Assembly: GCA_947044405.1 (NCBI GenBank)
Contig: CAMRHE010000167.1
Location: 1,843,001-1,907,000 of the forward strand
From: Leptodactylus fallax
Taxonomy: Eukaryota > Chordata > Amphibia > Anura > Leptodactylidae
Direction: 5' to 3'
DNA length: 64,000 nt
Shown here: piece after piece, positions 34,290 to 46,937 of the stretch
Layout of the letters: every line of letters begins with the position of its first letter
Position numbering within the stretch: the stretch's first letter is position 1
Translations under genes and position numbers: made by a program
The notes under the pieces: model-generated
Seen by the model: the letters and a program-made list of their open reading frames with translations, nothing else
What the model was told of the DNA's origin: nothing
The model's database searches: none

Positions 34290-35170
34290 TAACCCTTTAA
34301 CTACTTTGGGTGTTAATGCTCGGTGATTTTTTTCATATTTTTCTTCCCCAAGAAAATTCAAAACCCCAAACTATCATTGTTTTTTTTTTTTTTTTCTCAC
34401 GGCGTTCACTATGCATTATAAATGACATGGCAGCTTTGTCGATGGGTCATTACGATTACGGTGATACCAAATTTATATTGGTTTTATGTTTTACCAAGTT
34501 TACTTATAAAACGCGATTTTTTCGAAAATGAACAATTTTCCTAGTCACCATATTCTGGCGCCTATAAATTTTTATTGTTTAGTTGACAGAAATATGTAAG
34601 GACCATTTATTTGTGGGGCAAGTTGTAGTTTTTATTGGTGCCAATGTTTGGAATGTATGAGTTTTCAATCACTTTTTATTGCTATTTTTGGGGGGAAGCG
34701 AAGTGACAAAGAATACATTAATTTGCGTATTGCAGTATATATTTATTTTTTTCAGCTTGCACCATACAGAATAAATAACGCTATTTTTGGATAGTGGGAA
34801 TTTATCCACACATGGGAATACATAACAGGTTTATTTTATTTTGTTTACTTTGTGTTTTTTAAATTAAAAGCATTTTTTAAACTTTTTATTATTTGTTTAT
34901 GCTTTATTTTTTTATTTTTTTTTTTACTATTTACCTGTCCCACAAGGGGACTTGAACCTGGGATATGCTTATCCCCAGTGCAATGTACTGCAATACATTG
35001 TATCTTGCACCCAAACCACCCGGATGCCATAATCGCTATTTATCATGGCTTCTGGGGGGATAACCTGCTGGAGTCGGTGTCCTGTGTCAGCGGCAATGAA
35101 GCACCCTACCGCATCATACTATTACAGCACTGAGCATTAACTATACACTCAGCGCGAAGTAATAGTATGG
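34290..35170 (+). repeat. Interspersed repeat family A, copy 1
   Basis: Recognisable by ATTATAAATGACATGGCAGC, GGTGATACCAAATTTATATT, TGTGGGGCAAGTTGTAGTTT and a later GGGGACTTGAACCTGGGATA. This is a common frog repeat type by my recollection. Related copies lie at 44510-45240 and, partially, 63590-64000, in the same orientation. The open frames here (34310-34531, 34852-35133) are repeat-derived. Confidence 0.65.
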
Positions 35171-35174
35171 GAAG

Positions 35175-35475
35175 GGGTTAAAGATGTTTTCTGGGTTAAA
35201 CATATTGATGACCTATCATAAGGATGGTTCATCTATATCAGATTGGTGGTTTCCAACTCCCAGGACCCCCACCCATCAGAACATCCGAAACACAGAAAAT
35301 GAGCAGGAAGCAAACAGCTCTGTTCTCTGTGTAGTGGCTAAACCAGGTTACTACAGATGTACTCCTATTTAGCTGATCGGTGGGGGTGTCTAGTGTCGGA
35401 CCCCCACCAATCTGATTTTAATGACCTATCCTTAGAATAGATCAGCAATATTTTATCTTGGAAAACCCCTTTCAG
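35175..35475. mobile_element. Inverted-repeat MITE (GACCTATC family)
   Basis: Left arm AACATATTGATGACCTATCA is answered by GACCTATCCTTAGAATAGAT...AATATTTTATC on the right. GTGGTTTCCAACTCCCAGGACCCCCACC faces GGTGGGGGTGTCTAGTGTCGGACCCCCACC inside. Palindromic and non-coding. A related decayed copy is around 56930-57040. Confidence 0.6.
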
Positions 35476-35941
35476 GGTTACACAACAATTTTATTTGCAA
35501 TTTGCCAGCAACTTTGGCTGTAAGTAACGTGCAATGTAGAAATTGTAAAACCTGTTAGAGACTTAAAAAACATGCAAATACTGTATTTTGCAAGTGACTT
35601 GAAGCTGCGTACAACCTAACCTGAAGTCAATGCTGGCAAAGTGGCAAGTTTGGAATTTGTTTTGAGTGTCACGCAGCAGCCAAGTCATGCCACTTGTCAG
35701 AATGGCGCCCCATTCATGATCAATACTTGCAACATTGCAATGCATTGTAAAAGTCACCATATAGCCCTTATCTTGGCCTCTACCCCACATACTACCATTG
35801 GTAGGGCAACATCAGTTTTGAAGAGTCGCAAAGCAAAAAAAGTACAGCTCACCAACAATGTCCAGATCAGAAATTCATGCCTATGAATTAAGGTGCACGA
35901 CACAAATAGTTAAAGCCCGGACCCAGGGGCCAAAAAGTAGT
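35476..35941. other. Spacer, no gene seen
   Basis: Non-repetitive. The 81-codon open frame at 35641-35886 and its antisense have no recognisable similarity. Confidence 0.45.
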
Positions 35942-36199
35942 CAACACATCCGAGTAAAAATGATCAGCACCAAAACAAAAAATGATGGTTAAAATAAAAT
36001 ATAACTTTTAATCTTCATATTAAAAAAAGTACATCCATCGGTCCAGTAATCCTGACATGTGTCTCGAAACGCGTAGGCGTTTTTCAGGATTACTGGACTG
36101 ATGGATGTACTTTTTTTAATATGAAGATTAAAAGTAATATTTTATTTTAACCATAATTTTTTGTTTTGGTGCTGATCATTTTAACTCGGATGTGTCAAC
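35942..36199. repeat. Foldback repeat, about 115-bp arms around GAAACGCGT
   Basis: The left arm (35942-36057) and right arm (36083-36199) are near-perfect inverted copies, from CAACACATCCGAGT/ACTCGGATGTGTC at the outside to GGTCCAGTAATCCTGA/TCAGGATTACTGGAC inside. The loop holds TCTCGAAACGCGTAGGCG. It has the hammerhead-like word pair CTGA...CGAAACGCG seen in Penelope-like elements and retrozymes, in degraded form. Likely a retroposed inverted pair. Confidence 0.8.
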
Positions 36200-39065
36200 A
36201 TCACTGATGGCTACCAAGGCTAATGCACCAGACTTTTACAAAAAAAGTTCCAGTGGGGTGCACATATTTTTGCATTTATTTTATAGGAATAGGTCATGAT
36301 ATTGCACATGAGTTCTTGCCAGAACCAAGATGTCCCACAATCCATCAAAATATCACTGGATCTCTAATAGGAATTTTTCATATTTTGTGTCATGTTCACA
36401 TTTGAACTTTGGTCATGAGGAATGAGGATTCTCGGTCAGAGATAGTGATCAGAACAATCCTGGTGTAACATATGGTTTCCTTAACCCCCCAATTAACAAC
36501 AATTAAACCTGATCTGCACACCCCGTGGAGGGGGACAGTATGAGCATTGACTGCTGGGAGTGTGGCGGGGTTACGCTGCTCCCTTTGATAAATGATCTTA
36601 GTCGCTGACAATAGTCATCCTGCATTGTCCCTTCCAGAATGACGGTAGCAGATGTCAATTTGTCTCCAGTTCTGAATACCTGGAGGAGTCTTAATAACTC
36701 CGTAATTAAAGGGCAATTAGCATATTAGAGCGTATGCACCCAATACTGTACACTAATGAAGAGGGAGATAATGAATGGGTTTCTCTTAGGCTATGCTGAA
36801 AGGGGAGCACTGAGGCATGGGGCCTTGTTCACCATCTGCAGAAGATCACCAACTATTGGATATCCATCTTCTTCAGGTCCTTTATTTCAGCTTTGAAGCC
36901 TTTTGTTTTTTTGTATAGTGAAATAACAAGTAATAGTTCACATTGATCTGGTAATGGGGCACAGCTGGTCATAGGAATATCTATGTGGAGATCCTATGTA
37001 TTTACATAGACCTAATATAATAATGGATGTTGGGACTTTAGGAAGGGAGGACGCTGTGTCTACTTTTGCTCCGACAGCCACAACTCCCTCTTTCCAACTC
37101 TCTCCCTCCATTGTTGGGACAGTTGGCAAATATAAGTATATGTTTTTATCAGTGACTAGGCCTGGGTTATTGGAAAAGGATGTATACAGGGAGGTATAAC
37201 ATTGGCTGTATGCAAGGTGGCCCAATGGCTTCCTGTGACTGCTGAGCCAACTGATCTGAGAACTGGTCTTCTGCTGGTAGAAGCGCTGAATCTGGCAGTG
37301 GTGGGGGACACCAGAGCATCGGGGACAGTCAAGTATGATTTTTTTTTTATTTTTTATCTTTAACCTTGCCCAGGTACTGTAGTCCCTGGATAACCTATTT
37401 AAAGTCGTGAGCTTGGGCAGTGTGAAAATCCAAGGTAAAGATGTGCCCCAGGAGCAGTGACCCTGGGGTGCTGATCTCACTAGTGATGTGATCCCACTGA
37501 TAAAGGACCCATTGTGTGCACTTCACTTTCTCATTGGGCAGTAGTATATGCAATGTCTGGCTGGTCTACCAGAGGACCCTCTGGTGGGCTTAGCCTTTAA
37601 CACAATAATGGTCCATAGTACAAATAGACCATAGTGCAAATGGGTACTATGGTCTATTTCCTAGGGGTTGTTGGAGTATGGGCCCGATGGATCATTTTAT
37701 TTGATGGGCCCAAGGAACCTCAGTCCAACACAATGTTAAATTGCAAGAACATGGACATGCTGTGTATAGATGTAGGGTTAGACCTCAGAATGATTTCTTC
37801 AAGGAACTTATGAAATTCCTGTCCAATGTGTGTGTATGTGGCTTAATGTGTACCCAGTGACACCTTAGAGAGCTATGGAAATTTCCACTGAAATGTAAGA
37901 AGACATCATTGTGCCAACTACTGAGCTAAGCCCGAGACTGGATGGATTTCTATTCATGTAATACCACAAAAAGAACAATTCCATCATACTTCTTCTACAT
38001 CTTCAGATTTCCCTTTCATGGATGGCACTATTTTTGGCACACTCTTTCCAAATGCAATGTAATACTTTAGGAGCGTGTCCTTTTTCAAAAGGTTGCCTAT
38101 TTTCTTTGCAGGAGCCCAACATTACTCATGTCTCTGGTCAGCCACTTTTAGATCTAAATGTTGCTTTCAGGCCACCGGAGGTTCAAGTCTTGGGATGTAA
38201 TGAGATCTTATGAGCAGTATGGGCGCCAGTAGCGTCCCCGCTCCGCAGCATGTTCGTTATCAACTTAATGCCCTCAGACAGCTGAAGAAAGAGCCCTGAA
38301 TGGTCTACATATGAAGCAAGAAGCCACCGTCGCCAAGAATCTGCAAGCCTCCACTGAAAACTTTCAGTTGACAAGACGATTGATGGAGCAGCCTCCTGTT
38401 TTTGGCAGGAAAGTGCAGAATTAATTCACATCATTGTGTTTGTTCCAGAAGTTTTAAATAAAGGTTTTATCCTTTGCTAATGAAGCTGATCGCTCAAGAA
38501 AAAAAAATCTTCATGATGTCATCGTGGGCTTAGGTAATTTTTTTTCTGTATACGTATACCTGAGCATTCTTATAAACTCATGCTTGTCCTTGTTTGGCCC
38601 CATCCTCACCCATTACATAACGTTTTAGGCTCAGTTCCATAAGGGGAGGATTAGACATGTTGTGGCTAGAGGTATTGGTGACCAAACAATAGGAATACAC
38701 ATTAGCCCAAAGTTAATGAAAATGGATGATTTCAGCCAAAACAATCATTTGTCGGGTAAAATTTTGCAACAAACACTTGTTTTTACTAATTAATGGCAGA
38801 TTGATAGTCCACAAGCAATATTTTCGTAAACTAAGCTTTCCACAAAGACGGTTCACCCTTCGCTTGGTATCACTGAATACGTATGGCCATTTTGTATGAC
38901 TATAAAGGCCAACATGGACATCACGCATAATGATTTTTCACCAGGAAATTATTCAATGGTTTAACCATCAATCTACTTTTTTCTACTGTGTATACACATC
39001 TTACAGCTCTTTGTAGACATCTGAAAAACATCTGCTTAGTGATGGTTGGCCAATGACTAGGTATC
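36200..39065. other. Intergenic DNA, no gene seen
   Basis: Largely single-copy. Stretches at 36600-36790 and 37780-38560 have balanced composition and could hold conserved noncoding elements. Open frames (36938-37480 minus, 38022-38213 plus and others) lack domains and splice support. Confidence 0.45.
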
Positions 39066-39073
39066 ATCTAGAC

Positions 39074-39231
39074 CAGTGGTAGGCAACCTTCGGCACTTCA
39101 GCTGTTGTAAAACTACAACTCCCAGCATGCATACTTGCTCTGCTGCTCTTGGAGCTCCCATGGAAGTAAAAGGAGCATGTTGGGAGTTGTAGTTTCACAG
39201 TAGCTGGAGTTCCAAAGGTTGCTGACCCCTG
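39074..39231 (+). mobile_element. hAT MITE, 158 bp, with 8-bp target duplication
   Basis: Ends CAGTGGTAGGCAACCTTCGG and CCAAAGGTTGCTGACCCCTG (inverted), flanked by perfect ATCTAGAC (39066-39073 and 39232-39239). Subterminal ACTACAACTCCCAGCATGC is repeated in inverted form. The opposite-orientation sibling is at 50582-50739. Confidence 0.93.
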
Positions 39232-39239
39232 ATCTAGAC

Positions 39240-39783
39240 CTTAGGAGATCATTAAAATTAGACAACAAGAATGCCAGAATGGTCTTGTCATGGTCCTTGG
39301 AGGAATATCTGATTGTTTACAGATGGACCACAACCATCCCAAAATCTGGTCATAAACCTTAGAAAAAGGTGTGTTGACTTACTATTGACCGGTCAGCCTA
39401 TATGCCCATGAATTGATGTTACAATATGGACATGGACAATGGAAATCCGAAATTCTGGCCATAGATCTTAGTGGAAGTCCGTTGGCGGCTTATTGATGAT
39501 CAAACATTCACCCCATATTCCCATTAAATTATGGTACCATATTGCCCAATCAAATTGGACCATAGACCCTAGAGGAAGGGTGTCAAATTCAAATACACAT
39601 GGGGCCAATATTAAAAACTTGGACAATGTTGCGAGTCAATCTTGAGATTTGTTGAAAAAATGTCTAGAACTGAGGAAGTTTTTTCTTCTTATCAGATATA
39701 ATGATGAACCTTTTCATATGGAAACAAACTTAAGTTTTGCTTAAACATAGAATCTGGAACAGGCAATTAGTCTATCATCTTCC
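39240..39783. other. Diffuse imperfect tandem text, no gene seen
   Basis: Words such as ATAGACCTTAG, GGTCATAAACCTTAG, CATAGATCTTAG and CATAGACCCTAG recur every 110-120 bp. That suggests an old, decayed tandem array of which only the motif spacing remains. Confidence 0.4.
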
Positions 39784-40047
39784 TTAAAGGGGTTGTCCAG
39801 GCAAAAATGGACAACCCATTTAAATGCCTCAGCAAAGGGCATGCGATGTCACTACCTGTGACATCACGGGTCTCTTCCTGAGGCCTGCTGAGGCTGCTGA
39901 TTGGCCTCAGCGGTCACGTGTGGCTGTGACTGAGAAGACTGGACCGCACAAGGAGGCATGGAGCATCATGGAAAGGTGAATTTTTTTTTTATTTTCTAGC
40001 GGTATGTAAAACAGCATATACATGAGGACGTGAAAGGTCCTCTTTAA
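39784..40047. mobile_element. TTAA-bounded MITE segment
   Basis: Starts TTAAAGGGGTTGTCCAGG (Kolobok/T2-like end) with a hairpin GGTTGTCC...GGACAACC. Ends GACGTGAAAGGTCCTCTTTAA, the same terminal repeat as the larger element at 58137-60365. The two ends do not match each other, so this may be two partial elements side by side. Confidence 0.55.
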
Positions 40048-42395
40048 GGAAGGTGATGCATAAGTACATATTAGCTGTATGCTCATATATACGCAATCAC
40101 ATCACACAGGACTATTGTTTCCCACTGGCCAGGGGTGGAACAAAGCATACAGGGGCGTATTTACAATGGAGAGAGTTGTGTTCGGAGATCTCTGGGAACG
40201 CCCCCTGTGCTCCAAGCACCTAATTTGCATAATAAAGGAAACATCTTTTACTTGGCATCCACGGGTCCAGTCACCTCCCCCCATCCAGATAAGAGGGGTA
40301 TTGCTGATGGGGAGTTAAGTGGGATGATATATCTTCAAATTAATATTTTACGGTAGACTTAATAGATTTTCTATATATATAGATTATTTGGAGTATGGGT
40401 GCAATGTTCTAACAACACCGTAATTTTTTTTTGGTCATGTTGCTTCTACTAAAACATGTACATATGTTTTATTTGTACAGAATTTCACATATTGGAACAG
40501 CAATTTGTTCTTCCGACGGAACTTACAGACAGGAAGTTCCAACTATAGTCAGCCATATTGAAGTATTCAGGAAAACTAATCTCTCCTACCTCTGTCATGT
40601 TGGACAACCTTGCGTATGATATATCTATGATCATGGACATATGACTTTTCTGACTATTTGGATTTGTATGCAATAGGAAGGCGCTCGTACGCTGTGGCCA
40701 TTGTTGCAAATATTTATTAGGGTTTCCACTTATATTAATGGAAGAAACACAATTACAATCCATTTTGCAAAATGTGCAAAAATACAACGTTGCAGTAAAT
40801 AGGAAAACAGCCAGCTGTACTTTCTACCAGAAGACGCCCCACCCATTGTCCATCAGCACTTCGGGGTATATTTGTGTGTGTGTGTGTGGGGGGGGCATAT
40901 ATTTAACTATAACATCCACCACTATTTCCTGCTTATCAGTACAATTACTTACACATTCCTAAAGCTTCTCACATCTGTGGACGTCAGCATCAGACTTTAT
41001 AGAAAATTCCCCCAGCAGGTAGCAGGATGGTTGGCTTTGGTCAGCTACACAACTGTGTTTTTATGTGACATGTCCATTCAATCCCTTATACAATTGCAAA
41101 TGTCTTGAGATTTTCAAAGGACATTCTCCCACGACTTGTTATCGACAAAAACAGTCTGGGATCTCGCTGGAAATCTCTGATTAACTTTGTTATATTGTTA
41201 CTGTCATAAAAACCCAGTGAAAAGAGCCATTTATTAATTTGCAGGAAATTACGAGGGGACAACTCCCCACTGTTGGGACAAATTGCAGCAGAAGCTTCTA
41301 TGTTCTTGGTTTGGGGCCTACTATAGTATCTCTCTCTCCCGGGAAGCCTGAGGGTCTCAATTAGCTCTATGGCCATTGTAGAATAAAAACAATCCACTTC
41401 TTTTCTCATTAAAACATGAAAGGACTCTTTTAGCACCAGCAGTAATTTCACCACTGTGAAGAAGCTGCTCGGGGTCTTTTATGGACACTGATTAGAAAAG
41501 ACAATGGAATTAGTTCAGAGAACTGTTCGGCCCATGAAACCTCCTTTAGTTGTTAAATTGAAGGGCAAGAGTGCATAATGGGAGATTGATTAGGGTTAAT
41601 AGACTTATTTTTACAGGTCACCCCCATCGCACAGGACTATGGGTTGCAGCAAGCCTCACAACACATATTATTACCAGCCATAAATCAGACCCCTCAGAAC
41701 CAATTCAAGAACTCTTTCCCTTCCAATGACTTGGTAACAATCTGCTATTGTTCCTCGCTACCCCCTACTGACCAGCAGCTCGCCCTCTCCTTAACAAAAC
41801 CAAATAACAAGGCGACAGGATATCGACCCTGGCTCAGAAATATTAGTTGGTGGTTGGCTTTATTTTTTTCAAGGTTGTTTTACCTTGATTTTTACAAGAC
41901 CTCCCTGAAGATTTAACCATTTTTGACAGCCATCAGAAGGGGGTAGTGAGAATACACAATGGTCTTGATTTATATGGCACTTTGTAGAAATAGTGGCTCT
42001 GGTCTCTCTTGGTCTTCGAACAACTCACATATTTCAGAAATTTCGGTTTTCTTATTGAGGGATGGACGTCATTGTAAAGCTGACCATGCATTTTAGGTAA
42101 ATGTTTACTAAACCCGTCAATTTTGGTGAAGTCAATGTGTATGAGGACCTTCTGACTTTCCTCCAGAGACAGATGTTTGTGAACATAGGGATTGGGCAGT
42201 TGGATTTCAATCACTTGATCCTTTTGGTCTCAAGGAGATAAGCCACTGCCAGCAGTGTCTTGCAGCGGCTTATTCACCTTGTCCTATTGAGAACACATGC
42301 ATGCTTGGCTGGTCTATTGTGATGTTGATAGCGATAGCTATCAGCCAAACAAGCATTCAGTTTACTGTTTTCTAATGTGTATGACTAGGATAATA
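40048..42395. other. Intergenic DNA with conserved-looking block at 41090-41580
   Basis: No repeats of note except a TG/GGG run near 40872. 41090-41580 is balanced in composition, has few homopolymers, and contains words such as ACAATGG and CAATTAG typical of SOX/homeodomain sites. It is a candidate conserved noncoding element. The open frame at 41086-41454 (minus, 122 codons) has no recognisable domain. Confidence 0.4.
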
Positions 42396-42790
42396 CTATT
42401 TCCTTGGTAGTCCTTGGAACTAGGCCTCTAAACCTATAATAAACTGTCCCACTGGAGGACCAGATAATCCTCCAGTTCTGACAAAGTTCTCACTCAGTAA
42501 TAGGGATCAACCACAATAGAACCCATGAGTTCCAAAAGAGAAGGACCATTTTGAAAGGCAACAATGACATTGATAGCTTGAGTAAGGCTAAGGCTAATAT
42601 TATTTCCTTGGTGCTGGACCTTGGAATTAGACCTCTAAACCATGAACTGGCCCATTGGAGAACCAGAAGATCCCCCAGTTGGCCAAAGTTCTGAATAATC
42701 GGGATCAACCACAATAGAACCCTTAGATATAAGAGAAGGACCTTGTCAAAAGAGAATAGTGATGTTGATAGCTAGAAGATAGGAATTCCT
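42396..42790. repeat. Imperfect tandem duplication, about 200-bp unit
   Basis: The text TATTTCCTTGGTAGTCCTTGGAA...GATCAACCACAATAGAACCC...GAGAAGGACC at 42396-42560 is repeated with substitutions at 42598-42750. A third shorter fragment (ACTGGGGATCTACCACAG) follows. Confidence 0.75.
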
Positions 42791-44509
42791 CTGGAGGGTC
42801 CAAGTTGCCATAGTTCAACCACTGGGGATCTACCACAGGTCTAGATGAGCTCAATGTTACATTGTATGCATTTATCCAGTATTTATAGGTTTATTTATTT
42901 GCCAATTAGGGTCACCTAATGGTGGGATTAGGTGGGAATAGTAGAATAGAATAGTAGAATACAAAAAGCAACCTTAATGCTTTTAGGACTATGATGCTTT
43001 GTGGCACAATGCAGGGATGAAACTCAACGTAAACTGTGTGGGTCTTCTGTCTAAGTTGGGCAATCCCTTTACTTTTATTCTGAGGAGAGTATGGGGACAG
43101 TCGTTGTGGGCATCCCACATGGCTCCATGAGCATTTGTCCTACATTCAGCATGTTTTGTAAGGGCTACAACTGTGGCAGGGGTATTACGGATTGTGCAGA
43201 ATCCATAGAGGGTATAATTGTTCCATAAATATATATTTAGATACCCTATATAGAATTCATACTTACAAAGAGTTATAAAGAGGGTCCCTTGCTCTGGAGG
43301 ACCCAACATATCCATGCATTACTTGAACAACCTATTGTTTTGAAAAGGAAGGATGTAATGCCTCATTTCCCCTGTGGTGGTGCTGTAGAGAAATTAGACA
43401 CTTAATGCTTGATCTCAGTTGATCAGTAAGGGTCTCTGAAGTGGGAAACCTTGTAATCCCTTATCGCTAGGGGCCAATCTAACAAGAGAAGGATTGTCCA
43501 ACGTCCACCCCCTTTAAGAACAAAATCCATATGCACGGTATATACTGTATCTATTAAGGAGCCCAGGCTTTCTGTGTATTTCAGCAATCCTCTGCTGCAG
43601 CTTAAATAAATTCCTCAAGAAGGAAGGCCGCGAGTAAACCATTTCCTCTCCTCTGCCAGAGCTAATACATTAGAGCCTCGGAATTTGCATTTTAATGGCT
43701 TGGCTGTGCTTTTCATATAAATGACAGGACTTTATCAGAGGATTATTCACTCAGCCTGCCCGGCCATGTGGGAATCTTATACATGGTTTTTCTCTTAAAC
43801 TAACTGTTTGAAGTTGGGCTAGAGTAATCTCTTAATATCTTTTCCTTGCATTAAGGCTGCTGTAGCTCGGAGGCGTGTCGCGTGTGTGACCGGTAGCTTG
43901 CCGCACTTCAGAGGCTCCTAAGAAGTCTCAGGAAGTTCCTTCTCAGCAAATTCTGACTCTGAGAAGTAATTCAGAACCCACCTGAAAACATGTGATAAAG
44001 TCACAAGTGATGAAGTCATCTCTACCGAGTGAGCGAGGAAAGATAGGCTAGGCGTTATAATACAGAGCTCTTAGGACACAGGAAAAAATGTGTGTGTATG
44101 GCCATTTAACCCTTATGGACACAGTCCTTAAAGGGAATGTGTCACCAGAAAATGACCTATTTTTTTAAACCATGTTTTTCATTTATTACATTACATTTAT
44201 TTTAAGATTTATTTTTTATTTTCATGTCACTATCCATATTTAAACAAAACTACTATATTTTGCCATTTCCACTCTGGCCACTAAACCTAATAATAGACTG
44301 ACACGTGCCAATCCTGTTGGTGTTTTCTTTGCAGCAATCCTCTTATTTACAACACAGGCATGATTACAATAGAAGATAACACATCTATAGATAACACCAC
44401 ATAACACCCATCATTGCGTTCACTACAGACAATAGATGCTGTCACAGCCTGTCTCCTCCCCCTCCCTGCATAGAGCATGTGAACTAACTTACTAAATATA
44501 AAAAATTGG
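42791..44509. other. Intergenic DNA with conserved-looking block at 43560-43830
   Basis: 43560-43830 is dense in non-repetitive, balanced words (CAGCTTAAATAAATTCC, GGAATTTGCATTTTAATGG with an octamer-like ATTTGCAT). It is a candidate conserved noncoding element. No coding exon seen. Confidence 0.4.
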
Positions 44510-45240
44510 TGAAATATTTCAAGACTCAGCATTTTTTGTCAAGTTTTTTTCTTGGTAAAATTCAGAAAGTTCTAACTTTTTTATTTGATGACTTGTATTT
44601 TTGAGGAATAGGCTTTATTTTGCAATGGCAAATTTTTGGGATACCTATAACTTATTGACTAAATTTTATTAATCCTTTCTAAGAGGAATGAAAATAAAAC
44701 AAAACATAAATTTTCAGTTTTTATTTTTTACAGTATAAAATTCGCGCCATAATAACACTTTTTTTACATCAGTTTTTTGGGTGTTTTACATACTTGCACA
44801 ATATAAACAGTAATAATCGGTTTTGGGTCACCCTGTTCTGGTGTTTTATTGATAGTAATGGTAGCACTGGATAAATAATGTCTCATTTTGATAGTATTAC
44901 TATTTTTATTATTTCTTTACATAATAAATAAGAACAAATTTATCACTGAATTTAGTTTTTATTTTGAATATGTTTAATTTTTTGAAGATTTTAAAACATT
45001 TTTATATAATTTTTTTTTAATCCAATCAGGGGACTAGATCATGGAATATTCTGATCCTTGATAGAATACACTGCAGTACTAATGTACTACAATCTATTCT
45101 GGTTGTCAGTACAAGACTGACAGCCAGACAATCAGGTCCTGCCTGGGGCCCCAGCTTGTTCAGACCCCGGATTGTCATAGCTGTACATTGGCTCCCCCTA
45201 TTGAAGTAGGAGGGAGGTGATGAGGGGGGCCAAAACAGAA
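44510..45240 (+). repeat. Interspersed repeat family A, copy 2
   Basis: Shares with 34290-35170 the order: T-rich text, TGGTGTTTTATTG, then TTTTTTTTAATCCAATCAGGGGACTAGATCATGG and GCAGTACTAATGTACTACAAT. Decayed; same orientation as copy 1. Confidence 0.5.
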
Positions 45241-46937
45241 AACATCTCCTTACATGCTGCAGCTGCTATTATCTGTGTCATCTAAGAGGTTAAATAGTAA
45301 AAAGAACTGGACAAACCTTTTAATAGAAAGAAACCAGTACTAGTGAGTAATAAGGGATTCCCTTTAACATAGGGGCACTAGTCACAGCCATCAAAATACA
45401 TATAGAAACCTTCCAATGATCGGACACTCTTGGAGGGATTCAGTGTTGCACAAGGGGATGTTGAGCAATCTGATGGTATTCACAGCTCCAGGGAGAAGTC
45501 TTCTTCTTAAAGGAGCTCTGGAGTTTGGACAATCCTTTTTTGTTAGAAGGGTACCCTGACTATAAACTAACCACTGGGTTTCCCATTGCTGGAAGCCCTG
45601 ACATTTAGGTACTTAGTTTCCCTGCAGTGCCCCTACAGGATAAATCAAGTATTGCATAGTTGTAATAGAAATCAGTAAGCGGAGTCTTCCAGATTTACAG
45701 TTACTCTAAGTAGCCACTCTGAGGAATCTTACATATATTGTGTGATGTTTAGGTTACGCCAGGATGAGGGCTCATATATAGAGGAGAGCTTGTGCCTTTT
45801 TGAGAGTACATAGTGTTCTCGTCCACCCTTGCCATCTCGGAAGGCAGTTGTCTGCGTCACAAAATACCAGAATCTGTGAGCAAAAGTGGGCACAGGATTG
45901 TTGCCCGTTGGCTCTGATAACTTGAAGTTGCCATATTTGATGTACAGTATGTCTACCATGTCCTTTATTCTGTAATCAAGCTCAGTTAAGTTTTGGTTCT
46001 GGTATTTGACTTATTGGGTGTTTTTTGCCGTTACAACTACAAGACTACGCTACTACAGCTCCAATCTGTGTGCGCGTCACAGTCGCATAATCAAAGACTT
46101 ATTCTTAATCTTAGAAATGTTCCCATACTCAATGTGTACAACAATAAAATACATTTTGGACATGTCTAAAAAATTCTCTAACCAACAAGACAAACCATCT
46201 GAAACATTCTTGTCACCATGATGGCACTGAGCATCTCCTCGACCACCAACTACTCAGAAGCTTTGTGCACTTTAGCTCTCCTGGGTTGAAGATCTTCCTT
46301 CTAAATACATTGATAGACTGTAAAACACAAGCTCAATATCAAGAAGTGACTCAATTAACAACACAAAAGGTGTCAAAAGTAAAGACAAATGCTTCCTAAA
46401 GAAGAGAGATGAGAGCAGTGTAAGGCATTATTAGTCACCCCGGGTCCATGGTAACAGATGGTGTAAATCTCCGGCCCATTCTCTCCATCACAGATCCAGA
46501 TACAATGTTATCTGACTCCCACTGATTCGGGACAATGGTCGAAGAGAGAGTCAAAAAGGAGCTGAAGTGCTGTAAAGGACAAAGTGGAAGGAGGGCGGAG
46601 GGGCTGCTGCCTTTTGTCCCTCACTTCACTTACTGTCCATTAAATGCTCTTGAGATCTTTTTTATAGGGAGAGGTTTTACAAGTCCTGAATGTCTTCTTG
46701 TATCTCACAGCACCCGCAGAGAGCCAGATTGTGAAGAAAGAGTCATTTATTTTATGCTTAATCCAAGAGTGCTCAGGAATCTGTGAAATGAGAGGAATTT
46801 ACCAATAAATGAGTCCTCTGGACCCGGGGTCCCAAGCCACACAAGACCAGGACAATCTATATACTGTATACAGATAATATAGAGGAAGGAGAAAATCACA
46901 AGTGGTCAGGCTACAGTAAATAAAGGACCACAAACAA
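45241..46937. other. Intergenic DNA, no gene seen
   Basis: Single-copy-looking. Open frames at 45729-45959, 46006-46221 and 46535-46786 are short and unsupported. Confidence 0.45.

Noticed and set aside
34940..35010. tRNA-like text (GGGGACTTGAACCTGGGAT) suggesting a tRNA gene or SINE head
   Set aside because: It cannot be folded into a complete cloverleaf by eye and belongs to interspersed family A, shared with 45020-45110.
36938..37480. 180-codon minus-strand open frame
   Set aside because: Codon content looks random, there is a long T-run (Lys-rich stretch), and I recognise no family; not supported beyond length.
41086..41454. 122-codon minus-strand open frame
   Set aside because: No recognisable domain, no splice sites, and it lies in what looks like a noncoding element; length is compatible with chance.
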